Below are positions 1 to 6,243 of a stretch of 11,806 bases of DNA, one piece after another. Made by a program: the position numbers and the translations under genes. Origin of the DNA: Elusimicrobia bacterium RIFCSPLOWO2_01_FULL_64_13. Lineage in GTDB: Bacteria > Elusimicrobiota > Elusimicrobia > 2-02-FULL-39-32. The notes beneath the pieces were generated by a model. That model was not told where the DNA came from. It made no database searches and worked only from the letters and a program-made list of their open reading frames with translations. Position 1 is the stretch's first letter, and the number at the start of each line of letters is the position of its first letter. Where the stretch lies: contig MGUT01000014.1 of assembly GCA_001800095.1 (NCBI GenBank), positions 16,676-28,481 on the forward strand, written 5' to 3'.

Positions 1-215
1 CCACTCTCGAGGACATCTCCCGCCGGCTCGACCGCATCGAAGAATCCCTCATCGACATCAAGACGGCTCTGGCCAGGTCCAGGACCGGCTCCCCCGAAGG
101 TCCCGCGGCAGGTCCGGGAAGTCCCGCGGGCGGGACATCCTCGAGCCAGATTGCGTCGAAGATCGACCGCATCTATGAGGTCCTCGCCTCCCTTTCGGGC
201 TCGTCGGGGGGATAG
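1..215 (+). CDS. 3' end of a coiled-coil-like protein of unknown function (partial)
   Basis: The reading frame is open from position 3 and ends at TAG 213-215; the 5' part lies outside the window. About 70 residues are visible. They hold two similar short helical motifs, LDRIEESL near the start and IDRIYEVL near the end, separated by a Gly/Ser/Pro/Ala-rich stretch of about 25 residues. The spacing of Ile and Leu suggests short coiled-coil segments, perhaps for self-assembly. No catalytic motif is visible and I do not recognise the family. The next gene starts 9 bases after the stop on the same strand, so it is probably the preceding gene of the same operon. The coding call rests on the open frame, the continuous spacing to the next gene and typical GC-rich codon use. 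Confidence 0.6.
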   Translation, partial: TLEDISRRLDRIEESLIDIKTALARSRTGSPEGPAAGPGSPAGGTSSSQIASKIDRIYEVLASLSGSSGG

Positions 216-224
216 GCGGCCCCC

Positions 225-710
225 ATGAGCCGGGAATTCCTCATGCTGATCCTGGCCCTGGACCTCCTCGTGATGGGAGCTTCGGGCTACGTGGTGTGGG
301 ACCGCGCGCGCGCGAAGGCGCCTCCGCCGAAAGCTTTGCGGCCTCCCCGGCCGCCGCCCGAACCGGCGCCCGCCGAACCGGCGCCCGCTCCGGCCCCGGC
401 CGCGAGCACCCCGACAGTGAAGGAAGCGACGCCGCCGGCCAGGAGCTCCGCCGCCAGGAACATCCTCTTCCAGTACCGCGACTCCGTGCCCAAGCGCGTC
501 GCGATCGCGGGGGATTTCAACGACTGGAGCCCGCAGCTCATGAAAAAGGACAAGAATTATCTGTGGAAGATCGCTCTCCTCCTCGAACCGGGCGAATACG
601 CCTACAACTTCATCGTGGACGGAAAGATGATCCGCGATCCCTCCAACCGCGACTCGACGGACGCGGGCCGGAAGATCCCCAGCTCCCTCCTCAAGGTGCG
701 GCCCAGGTGA
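225..710 (+). CDS. Membrane-anchored protein with a CBM48/AMPK-type glycogen-binding domain
   Basis: The 161-residue protein has an N-terminal hydrophobic segment (about residues 5-25) serving as a membrane anchor or uncleaved signal. A Pro/Ala-rich linker follows (about 30-78), then one immunoglobulin-like E-set domain (about 80-159). The domain shows the classic AMPK-beta/CBM48 pattern: VAIAGDFNDW, a buried Trp at 114, PGEYAYNFIVDG and then DPSN. Known members bind glycogen or starch-like glucans, or act as modules of glucan enzymes. Here the domain is probably displayed on the outer face of the inner membrane. Trp101 of the FNDW motif is kept, but the second sugar-stacking Trp of AMPK-beta (after VDG) is Met135 and its Lys in YKF is Asn128, so glucan binding is uncertain. 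The stop overlaps the GTG start of the next gene, implying coupled translation. The family call is fairly secure; the ligand is not. Confidence 0.85.
   Translation: MSREFLMLILALDLLVMGASGYVVWDRARAKAPPPKALRPPRPPPEPAPAEPAPAPAPAASTPTVKEATPPARSSAARNILFQYRDSVPKRVAIAGDFNDWSPQLMKKDKNYLWKIALLLEPGEYAYNFIVDGKMIRDPSNRDSTDAGRKIPSSLLKVRPR
693..698 (+). promoter_or_regulatory. Ribosome binding site that sets the start of the AMIN-SLBB gene
   Basis: AAGGTG lies 8 bases before the GTG at 707. It supports that GTG as the start, rather than any upstream codon of the long open frame that runs back through the preceding gene. Confidence 0.5.
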
Positions 711-1843
711 ATCCGGATCTCCCGCGCCGGAGCGGGGCCGCCGCGCTCCGCGCCGCGGTCTTCGCCGGGATCCTCGCGCTCCTGGCGCTTTTGTCCGCCG
801 CGCCTGCCCCGGCCGCCGCGACGAAAAAGACCCTGGCCCGGGACATGGCCTACTATTACAAGGTATCCAAGGACAAAGGCCTCGGCCCGAACGACCGGCT
901 CTACATCCTCGACCGGTTGAGGAAAAAATACCGGGACGCCGATTTCGACCTGACCGATCTCTACCGCGAGATCGACCGCTGGAGCGCCGCCAAGGCGAAA
1001 CTGAAGAAGACCGCGCCCGCCGCCGAGACGGAGCCGCCGGCCCAGGCCCCGGAAAAGACCCGGCCCGCCCGCCGCCTCGCCGTCCTCTCGGACATCCTGG
1101 CCACGGAATCCACGGGCTATTCCCGCCTGACCCTCACGGCCGCTCCCGGCCCGGTCGAATTCGATGAGGACTCGGCGCGGGACCCCGCCGGAGCCCAGCC
1201 GCCGGTGGTCCTGCTCTACATCCGCGGGGCGCGGGAGGACCTCGAACCGCTTCTCAAGAACTTCAGGGTCAAGGAAGGCCTCATCAGGCAGGTCCAGACC
1301 CGGACGGTCTCCGCGGACCCTCCCGTCATCAAGGTCTCCGTCTCATTGCGCGAGGACCGCCCCTTCCGGACCGAACAGTCGGACGGCAGGATCATCCTGA
1401 CGGTCCTGAAAGCCGGGCCGACGGTCCAGGCCGCCGTTCCCGAACCCGTCCCGCCCGAGCCGGCTCCGCCGCCCGCCGAGGCCCCGAAGTCGAAAGGTTC
1501 CGTCTATGTGCTGGGGGCCGTGAAGTCTCCGGGCCCGTACGAGTTGAGCGGGGACCTGACCCTCATGCAGTCCATCTACCTCGCGGGCGGGTTCGACAAG
1601 GACGCCAAGGTCGACCGCATCCGCCTCATCCGGAGCGACCAGGGGACCAAGGTCTCGTGGGAATACGACCTGAACGATATCCTCAAAAGAAGACCAGAGG
1701 AGGACGTCCAGCTCAAACCCGGTGACCAGGTCCTGGTGCCGGAAAAGGGCTCCATCACAAAAAGAATGGGAGGGCGCGAGCGCGTCCTGCCCTGGGTGGG
1801 GTTCCTGATCAGCCTGGGGCTGGTGCTCGGTTTCCTGATATGA
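707..1843 (+). CDS. Secreted AMIN-like/SLBB protein, polysaccharide-export type, with C-terminal hydrophobic helix
   Basis: The 378-residue protein begins at GTG 707, which overlaps the preceding TGA (GTGA) and yields a clear signal peptide (Arg-rich start, Ala/Leu core, Ala-rich end near residue 38). The open frame continues upstream, but that part is a shadow of the preceding gene. After a charged helical region (about 40-100) comes a region resembling an AMIN domain (about 124-235), a Pro-rich linker, and an SLBB domain (about 264-345: VYVLGAVKSPGPYEL, LMQSIYLAGGF, LKPGDQVLVPE). A hydrophobic segment (about 358-378) ends the protein. SLBB domains occur in polysaccharide export proteins such as Wza and bind glycans or partners in the periplasm; AMIN domains target periplasmic proteins to the envelope. 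The usual poly-export domain (PF02563) is not evident. The last helix could anchor the protein in either membrane. Role inferred: periplasmic part of a glycan export or envelope complex. The stop overlaps the next start (ATGA). Confidence 0.8.
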   Translation: MNPDLPRRSGAAALRAAVFAGILALLALLSAAPAPAAATKKTLARDMAYYYKVSKDKGLGPNDRLYILDRLRKKYRDADFDLTDLYREIDRWSAAKAKLKKTAPAAETEPPAQAPEKTRPARRLAVLSDILATESTGYSRLTLTAAPGPVEFDEDSARDPAGAQPPVVLLYIRGAREDLEPLLKNFRVKEGLIRQVQTRTVSADPPVIKVSVSLREDRPFRTEQSDGRIILTVLKAGPTVQAAVPEPVPPEPAPPPAEAPKSKGSVYVLGAVKSPGPYELSGDLTLMQSIYLAGGFDKDAKVDRIRLIRSDQGTKVSWEYDLNDILKRRPEEDVQLKPGDQVLVPEKGSITKRMGGRERVLPWVGFLISLGLVLGFLI

Positions 1844-2817
1844 TCGCGCGCGTCCTGGCGTCCCTGGCGGTATCGGCGGCCTGCATCTTCTTCGCCACGC
1901 GCAACGTGGACTGGCCCGGCCTCCGCGGCATACTCGCCGACGCGCGCCTGTTCCCGGTCCTGCTGGGGATGGCGCTCTCGCTCATCACGTACTGGCTCCG
2001 AGCCGTGCGCTGGCGAGTCCTGCTCTCGCCGTTCCAGAGGATCCCCGATTTCACGCTCCTGCGCTGGCAGGTGGGGGGCCTGCTGATCAGCAACCTCCTG
2101 CCCCTGCGCCTGGGGGAGTTCGCCCGGGCCTACTGGGCGGGGCATAAGAGCTCGCTCTCCAAAAGCACCGTGTTCGCCACCATCGTGGTCGAGCGCGTGA
2201 TGGACGTGGGGTTCCTGGCCGTGATCGCGGCCGCGGTCCTGTTATGGCCGGGCGGGAACTCCGGCGAAGCGTTCGCGGCGCGGAAGCTCATCGCCGTCCT
2301 GGTCTTCCTGGCGGCCGGAGCCGCCGCCGCGCGGTTCCTCCTGACGCGCCCCCAAGGGACCGCCGTCCTGGAAAGATTCCGCTCCTCGCTCCCGGAAAAG
2401 GCCGGAGCGCTCCTGGAAAAATTCACCACGGGGTTCCGGGTCTTCCGGAACAGGAGGGAGTTCGCCAAGGTCGCGGTCCTTTCCCCCGTGATCTGGAGCA
2501 TCGACATCGCCATCCTGGCCCTGGTCTCCCGCGCGCTCGGGCTCGACTTGAGCTGGAGGGAAGGGGCCATGACGATGGTCGGCCTCATCCTCGGAGTGAT
2601 GGTGCCGGCGGCCCCGGGCTCGGCCGGCACCTACGAGGCCGGAGGAGTGGCGGCGCTCACCCTCATGGGCTTCGACAAGACCCTCTCCCTGTCCTTCGTC
2701 CTTCTCGTGCACGCGATCCAGCTGGTCTACGTGATCGCGCTGGGCGTCCCCATCCTGATGTACGAAGGATTCAGCCCCAGGGCCCTCCTGCGCGAAGCCC
2801 GGGCGGAGCGCGGTTAG
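1840..2817 (+). CDS. Flippase-like integral membrane protein (LPG synthase TM / UPF0104 family)
   Basis: This 325-residue protein has about eight hydrophobic segments. It carries the family's marks: N-x-LPLRLGEFARAYW (about residues 85-99), VVERVMDVGF (about 117-125) and a C-terminal PAAPGSAGTYEAG block (about 256-268). The family (PF03706) includes the membrane half of lysylphosphatidylglycerol synthase, archaeal AglD and many uncharacterised bacterial proteins next to glycan genes. Members are thought to move or modify polyprenyl- or lipid-linked substrates in the inner membrane. No C-terminal aminoacyl-transfer domain is present, so it is not an MprF-type lysyltransferase. The ATG overlaps the preceding TGA by four bases (ATGA), and the next gene begins one base after this stop, so the three genes are probably translated together. 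The family is secure; the substrate cannot be read from the sequence. Confidence 0.85.
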   Translation: MIARVLASLAVSAACIFFATRNVDWPGLRGILADARLFPVLLGMALSLITYWLRAVRWRVLLSPFQRIPDFTLLRWQVGGLLISNLLPLRLGEFARAYWAGHKSSLSKSTVFATIVVERVMDVGFLAVIAAAVLLWPGGNSGEAFAARKLIAVLVFLAAGAAAARFLLTRPQGTAVLERFRSSLPEKAGALLEKFTTGFRVFRNRREFAKVAVLSPVIWSIDIAILALVSRALGLDLSWREGAMTMVGLILGVMVPAAPGSAGTYEAGGVAALTLMGFDKTLSLSFVLLVHAIQLVYVIALGVPILMYEGFSPRALLREARAERG

Positions 2818-2818
2818 C

Positions 2819-3619
2819 GTGTATCTCAAGCATTGGGGCCTGGCGGAAAAACCGTTCGAGAACACCCCGGACCCGAAGTTCCTCTACCATTCCGCCCAGC
2901 ACGAAGAAGGCCTTTCGCGCCTCCTGTACGTGGTCCGGGAGGAGAAAGGGGCGGGCCTCCTGACCGGGGTCTACGGCTGCGGGAAGACCCTCTTGAGCCG
3001 GTCCCTCGCGCGCGAACTCGAGAGCGACGTCTACCGCGTGGCTTTCGTCACCAACCCGCGCCTGGACGCCACGGAGATGCTGCGGATGATCCTGCACTTG
3101 CTCGGGGCGGGCGCGCCGCCGGACCGGAAATCCGACGTGCTGCGGGCCCTGGAGGAGAATTTCCTCGCCAACATCCGCGAAGGGAGGAAGAACGTCGTCG
3201 TCATCGACGAGGCCCACGCCATCGAGGACCCGTCCATCTTCGAGGAGATCCGGCTCCTCCTGAACTTCCAGACCGAGAGCCGGTTCCTGCTGACCCTCCT
3301 CCTCCTCGGCCAGCCGGAGCTCAAGCCCAAGATCGAGACCTCGAAGCAGCTGAACCAGCGCATCTCCATGCGCTTCCACCTCGAGGGGCTGAACGAGGGG
3401 GAGACGGCGAGCTACGTCCACCACCGTCTCCTGATCGCCGGGGCCAAGCGGCCGGTCTTCGAAGAGCCCGCCCTCACTCTCCTCTACCTGCGCTCCGGAG
3501 GCATCCCCAGACGCATCAACCAGATCTGCGACATGTGCCTGCTGACGGGAATGGCGCGCCGCGCCGAGACCGTCAACGACGCCGTCCTGAAAGAATCTAT
3601 CGAAAGTCTGGAAGGATGA
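2819..3619 (+). CDS. ExeA-like AAA ATPase
   Basis: The 266-residue soluble protein starts with the typical YLKHWGLAEKPFENTPDPKF block of ExeA/GspA-type ATPases. Walker A is GVYGCGKT (residues 50-57), Walker B is VVVIDEAH (126-133), LLGQPEL (162-168) fits the sensor-1 strand, QRI at 180-182 fits an arginine-finger position, and GGIPRRINQICD (227-238) fits the C-terminal winged-helix/sensor-2 region. Relatives help assemble secretins in type II secretion (ExeA) or accompany exosortase/exopolysaccharide loci. The ExeA peptidoglycan-binding domain is missing here; the length matches the short, ATPase-only relatives. The GTG start is one base after the previous stop. In this setting it probably powers or organises the envelope module encoded around it. 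Function as an ATPase is well supported by the motifs; the target complex is inferred. Confidence 0.88.
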   Translation: MYLKHWGLAEKPFENTPDPKFLYHSAQHEEGLSRLLYVVREEKGAGLLTGVYGCGKTLLSRSLARELESDVYRVAFVTNPRLDATEMLRMILHLLGAGAPPDRKSDVLRALEENFLANIREGRKNVVVIDEAHAIEDPSIFEEIRLLLNFQTESRFLLTLLLLGQPELKPKIETSKQLNQRISMRFHLEGLNEGETASYVHHRLLIAGAKRPVFEEPALTLLYLRSGGIPRRINQICDMCLLTGMARRAETVNDAVLKESIESLEG

Positions 3620-3630
3620 CTATGGATGAA

Positions 3631-3636
3631 GGGAGG
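3631..3636 (+). promoter_or_regulatory. Strong ribosome binding site for the beta-barrel gene
   Basis: GGGAGG lies 5 bases before ATG 3642. It is the clearest Shine-Dalgarno site of the plus-strand row and may allow higher expression of the outer-membrane protein than of its upstream neighbours. Confidence 0.6.
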
Positions 3637-3641
3637 CCGGG

Positions 3642-4469
3642 ATGAAACGAAATCACGCGATCGCCTTTTCAGCTTTGGGACTGGTCCTCGCGCTGTCGCG
3701 CGGGGCCGAGGCCAGGATATCGTCCCTTTCGGACTGGAGTTTTCAGGACCGCCAGGCCACGCCGCGCGGCGGCCTGGACCAGTCCGCCGGGTTCCGCCTG
3801 GGTTGGGACGGCATCCCTCCTCCGGGAGCGGACCGCGGGGCCAACTTCTTCCACGTCCCCTACCAGGTCGCCTACGGGGTCCATGATCAGGCGGAGATCG
3901 GGGCGTCGTGGGGCCTCCTGTGGGCGGACCGGGACGGTCGGAGCGCCCAGTTCGGCATATCGGACTTCACGGCCGCGGGCCGGTACCGCCTCTACGACGC
4001 CGACCGCGCGACGCGGATGCCCGGTCTGGACCTCGAGTTCGGCTTCTCGTTCCCGACCGCGAGCTATGAAAAGGGATTGGGCACCGGCGGGCTGGGCATC
4101 CTCTTCAACTGGGGGGTGGTGCTCCCTCTCGACCCCCTGCGGGCGCATTTCGGCATGGGCTTCCGCTACAACACCGAGAACTCCGACGACGTCAAGGTCG
4201 GGAGCGTCTTCTCTTATAACGCCGGCCTGTCCCTGCCCCTGGACCGGGCCGGGAAAAAAGACGTCGCTGTGACGGGGGAGCTCAAGGGATTCAACCACGC
4301 CCGCAACAAATTGAAGGGGTCGAGCGTGGGCTCGACCGCCGACGAACTCTACCTGGCGCCCGGAGCCCTGTGGAAGACCCCCTGGGGGTTCCAGCTCCAC
4401 GGCGCCTTCCTGTTGGGCCTGACCGGGGCCAGCTCCAACTTCGGGACCGCCCTCGAAGCCCGATTTTAG
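3642..4469 (+). CDS. Outer-membrane beta-barrel protein (MetA-pathway/transporter-like)
   Basis: The 275-residue protein has a signal peptide (MKRNHAIAF to about AEA at residue 24). It continues with alternating polar/aromatic strands and short turns typical of a beta-barrel, including DFTAAGRYRLYDA, LDLEFGFSFPTASYEKG, HFGMGFRYNTEN and FSYNAGLSLPL. It ends in Phe (EARF), the common last residue recognised by the BAM complex. The pattern resembles the family annotated as phenol MetA degradation or putative transporter (PF13557), whose real roles are mostly unknown. It is likely inserted in the outer membrane, perhaps as a pore or as partner of the SLBB protein encoded upstream. The gene follows the ATPase gene by 22 bases, in the same direction. 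No plasmid, transposon or transfer sign is seen. Barrel architecture is well supported; substrate is not known. Confidence 0.75.
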   Translation: MKRNHAIAFSALGLVLALSRGAEARISSLSDWSFQDRQATPRGGLDQSAGFRLGWDGIPPPGADRGANFFHVPYQVAYGVHDQAEIGASWGLLWADRDGRSAQFGISDFTAAGRYRLYDADRATRMPGLDLEFGFSFPTASYEKGLGTGGLGILFNWGVVLPLDPLRAHFGMGFRYNTENSDDVKVGSVFSYNAGLSLPLDRAGKKDVAVTGELKGFNHARNKLKGSSVGSTADELYLAPGALWKTPWGFQLHGAFLLGLTGASSNFGTALEARF

Positions 4470-4474
4470 GCCCG

Positions 4475-4503
4475 TTGCAATCCCGCCCAGTAAAAGCTAG
4501 AAT
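4475..4503 (+). promoter_or_regulatory. Sigma70-type promoter of argF
   Basis: A -35 box TTGCAA (4475-4480) and a -10 box TAGAAT (4498-4503) are separated by exactly 17 bases. Each box has one or two mismatches to consensus. It lies in the only sizeable gap of the plus strand, so argF is probably transcribed independently of the envelope genes. The start would be near 4510, giving a leader of about 38 bases. No clear Shine-Dalgarno site is seen before the ATG at 4548. Confidence 0.65.
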
Positions 4504-4511
4504 AACGTTAT
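4502..4511. promoter_or_regulatory. Palindrome at the argF transcription start, possible operator
   Basis: ATAACGTTAT is a perfect 10-base palindrome that shares two bases with the -10 box and reaches the predicted transcription start. A repressor bound there would block the promoter. It does not match the ArgR box that I know from enterobacteria, so the binding protein, if any, is unknown. Confidence 0.3.
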
Positions 4512-4547
4512 AGTTACGTCCTTCCGCGGCACGGCAAGAAACCTAAA

Positions 4548-5501
4548 ATGATGAATAACGACAAAAAAAGAGATTTGATCTCGATCGCCGACCTTTCCCA
4601 AGAGGAGATCTCCGGCCTGTTCGCGGAGGCGGCCGCCCTCAAGGCGGGTAAAGCGGCCGGACCGGACCGCCCTCTGGCCGGCAAGACCCTGGCGATGATA
4701 TTCCAGAAGCCCTCCACGCGGACGATCGTCTCCTTCTCCGTGGGCATGGTCCAGTTGGGCGGGCATCCCCTTGTGCTCAATTACCAGGAACTCCAGATGA
4801 AGCGGGGGGAATCCATCGCGGACACGGCCCGCACCCTCTCCCTCTACGCCGACGCGGTCATGGTCCGCGCCAACCGCCACGAGGACGTCTGCGAGCTGGC
4901 CCGGCACGCCTCCATTCCCGTCATCAACGGGCTCTCCGACAAGGAACACCCCTGCCAGGCCCTGGCCGACTTCCTCGCCATCCAGGAGCACAAGAAGCTC
5001 AAGAGCGCCGCAGGCCTCCGCGGGGTCAAGCTCGCCTATCTGGGGGACGGGAACAACGTCGCTCATTCCCTCATCCTGGGCGCGGCGATATTGGGCATGG
5101 AGATCGCCGTCTCATCTCCCAAGAGATACGAGCCGGAAAAAGAATTCATCGAGAAGGGGAACGCCCTCGCGGCCAAAAGCGGGGGGAAGATCATCATCGA
5201 GCCGGATCCCGAAGCGGCCGTCAGGGGGGCGGACGCCCTCTACACGGACGTCTGGGCTTCCATGGGGAAGGAGGACGAAAGGGAGCACCGCAAGCAGGTC
5301 TTCGGGCCCTACCAATTGAACGCCGGGCTCCTGGCCCTGGCCAAGCCGGACGCCGTCGTCATGCATTGCCTGCCCGCCCACCGCGGGGAGGAGATCACCG
5401 ACGAAGTCCTTGACGGCCCCCGGTCCATCGTCTTCCCGCAGGCGGCCAACCGCCTGCACGTCCAGAAGGCGATACTCCTCCGCCTGCTTTCTAAAAACTA
5501 G
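4548..5501 (+). CDS. argF: Ornithine carbamoyltransferase
   Basis: The enzyme transfers the carbamoyl group from carbamoyl phosphate to ornithine to give citrulline, in arginine biosynthesis in the cytoplasm. The 317-residue length is usual. The carbamoyl-phosphate motif FQKPSTRT (52-59), HPCQ (134-137), the ornithine loop DVWASMG (234-240), HCLPAHRG (273-280) and a late Arg302 are all present. The SMG loop and HCLPAHRG favour ornithine over aspartate as substrate. One oddity is that the residue after STRT, nearly always Arg in this family, is Ile60, and the following VSFEV is VSFSV. The start is ATG 4548 (a second ATG follows at once at 4551), with no good ribosome site. No other arginine genes are in the window. 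It has its own promoter. The stop lies inside the 3' end of the convergent deacetylase gene. Confidence 0.95.
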   Translation: MMNNDKKRDLISIADLSQEEISGLFAEAAALKAGKAAGPDRPLAGKTLAMIFQKPSTRTIVSFSVGMVQLGGHPLVLNYQELQMKRGESIADTARTLSLYADAVMVRANRHEDVCELARHASIPVINGLSDKEHPCQALADFLAIQEHKKLKSAAGLRGVKLAYLGDGNNVAHSLILGAAILGMEIAVSSPKRYEPEKEFIEKGNALAAKSGGKIIIEPDPEAAVRGADALYTDVWASMGKEDEREHRKQVFGPYQLNAGLLALAKPDAVVMHCLPAHRGEEITDEVLDGPRSIVFPQAANRLHVQKAILLRLLSKN

Positions 5502-6243
5502 ACTTCAGTTTTTTTTGGAACTTCTGCCAGCGGGGGTACCAGGGCTGGAGTTTTTTCCAGAACCCGGACAGCGTGGTGGAAGGAAAGACCTGGACGCGCC
5601 TCATCTCGAAGAGGTCGCCGGACTGGTCGGTATCGGAGCCCGTGTCCGTGCTCAAGGCGCAGAGGTAGCCGAGTTCCCTGGCGGCCGCCTTGGCCGCCGG
5701 GCCCGGCCGGCCGTAGGGATAGCAGAAGGGCACGTCCATCCTGCCGCACAATCCCCGCACCTTCTCCAAGGAATCCGAAAGCTCCCTCCGGATCGTTCCC
5801 GGGTCCGACCGGCTCAAGTCCGCGTGGCCGGCCGAATGCGACCCGAAATGGACGCCCCCGTCCCTCATCCGAACGATCTGATCCTCGTTCAGGAGAGGCA
5901 CCTTCCCCGAATCCCAGACGTTCGTCCCGCCGATCCGATCCGTCACGAGGAACACCGTGGCCGTGAACCCGTGTTTTTTCAGAAGGGGAAAAGCGTGGAC
6001 GCAGTTGTCCGCGTAGCCGTCGTCGAACGTGAGGACCACGGACCTGGGCGGAAGGTTCTTCTGGGCCTTGAGATAAGCCGCCAGGTCCGCAAGCGTGACG
6101 GTACGGTAGCCCAGGGCTTTCAGGAGCGCCAGCTGCCTTCCGAACTGCCCCGGCGTCACGCACAGCGACCCCGGATCCGGGCCGAATTCGGATTCCGGGC
6201 AGACCCGGTGGTAGCAGAGGATGGGGACCCAGTCCGGCTTCAT
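5491..6243 (-). CDS. Polysaccharide deacetylase (NodB/CE4 family)
   Basis: Such enzymes remove N- or O-acetyl groups from sugar chains or sugar precursors with a metal-bound Asp/His/His site. The 250-residue form starting at ATG 6243 begins with the typical PILCYHRV strand. It shows motif 1 TFDDGYADN (Asp74, Asp75), motif 2 SHSAGH (His136, His140) and motif 3 CYPYG (175-178). The open frame could begin 32 codons earlier (6339), but that part overlaps the glycosyltransferase gene. The ATG at 6243 is preferred because it has a strong GGAGG site and shares its A with the preceding TAA (TAATG). No signal peptide is seen, so it may act in the cytoplasm, unlike secreted PgaB or IcaB enzymes. Pairing with the glycosyltransferase suggests deacetylation of a glycan intermediate. 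It ends 11 bases inside the opposite-strand argF. Confidence 0.9.
   Translation of the reverse strand: MKPDWVPILCYHRVCPESEFGPDPGSLCVTPGQFGRQLALLKALGYRTVTLADLAAYLKAQKNLPPRSVVLTFDDGYADNCVHAFPLLKKHGFTATVFLVTDRIGGTNVWDSGKVPLLNEDQIVRMRDGGVHFGSHSAGHADLSRSDPGTIRRELSDSLEKVRGLCGRMDVPFCYPYGRPGPAAKAAARELGYLCALSTDTGSDTDQSGDLFEMRRVQVFPSTTLSGFWKKLQPWYPRWQKFQKKLKSSF
5493..5513. terminator. Weak symmetric hairpin between converging genes, possible bidirectional terminator
   Basis: AAAAACT and AGTTTTT form a 7-base-pair arm around a 7-base loop, followed on the plus strand by further T residues (T run 5509-5516) and on the minus strand by a T run of five. It covers the stop codon of argF and the last codons of the deacetylase gene. 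The stem has only one G-C pair, so it would be unstable; the call rests mainly on position and T tracts. Confidence 0.25.

Noticed and set aside
296..706. Upstream extension of the AMIN-SLBB frame back to 296
   Set aside because: It lies wholly over the CBM48-like gene in another frame, has Arg/Gly/Pro-rich shadow composition, and the GTG at 707 with a ribosome site yields a signal peptide.
1840..2817. Full MprF-type lysylphosphatidylglycerol synthase
   Set aside because: Only the membrane region is present; the 325-residue length leaves no room for the C-terminal aminoacyltransferase domain.
4502..4511. ArgR binding box before argF
   Set aside because: The palindrome is real but does not match the ArgR box pattern I know, so I list it only as a possible operator of unknown protein.
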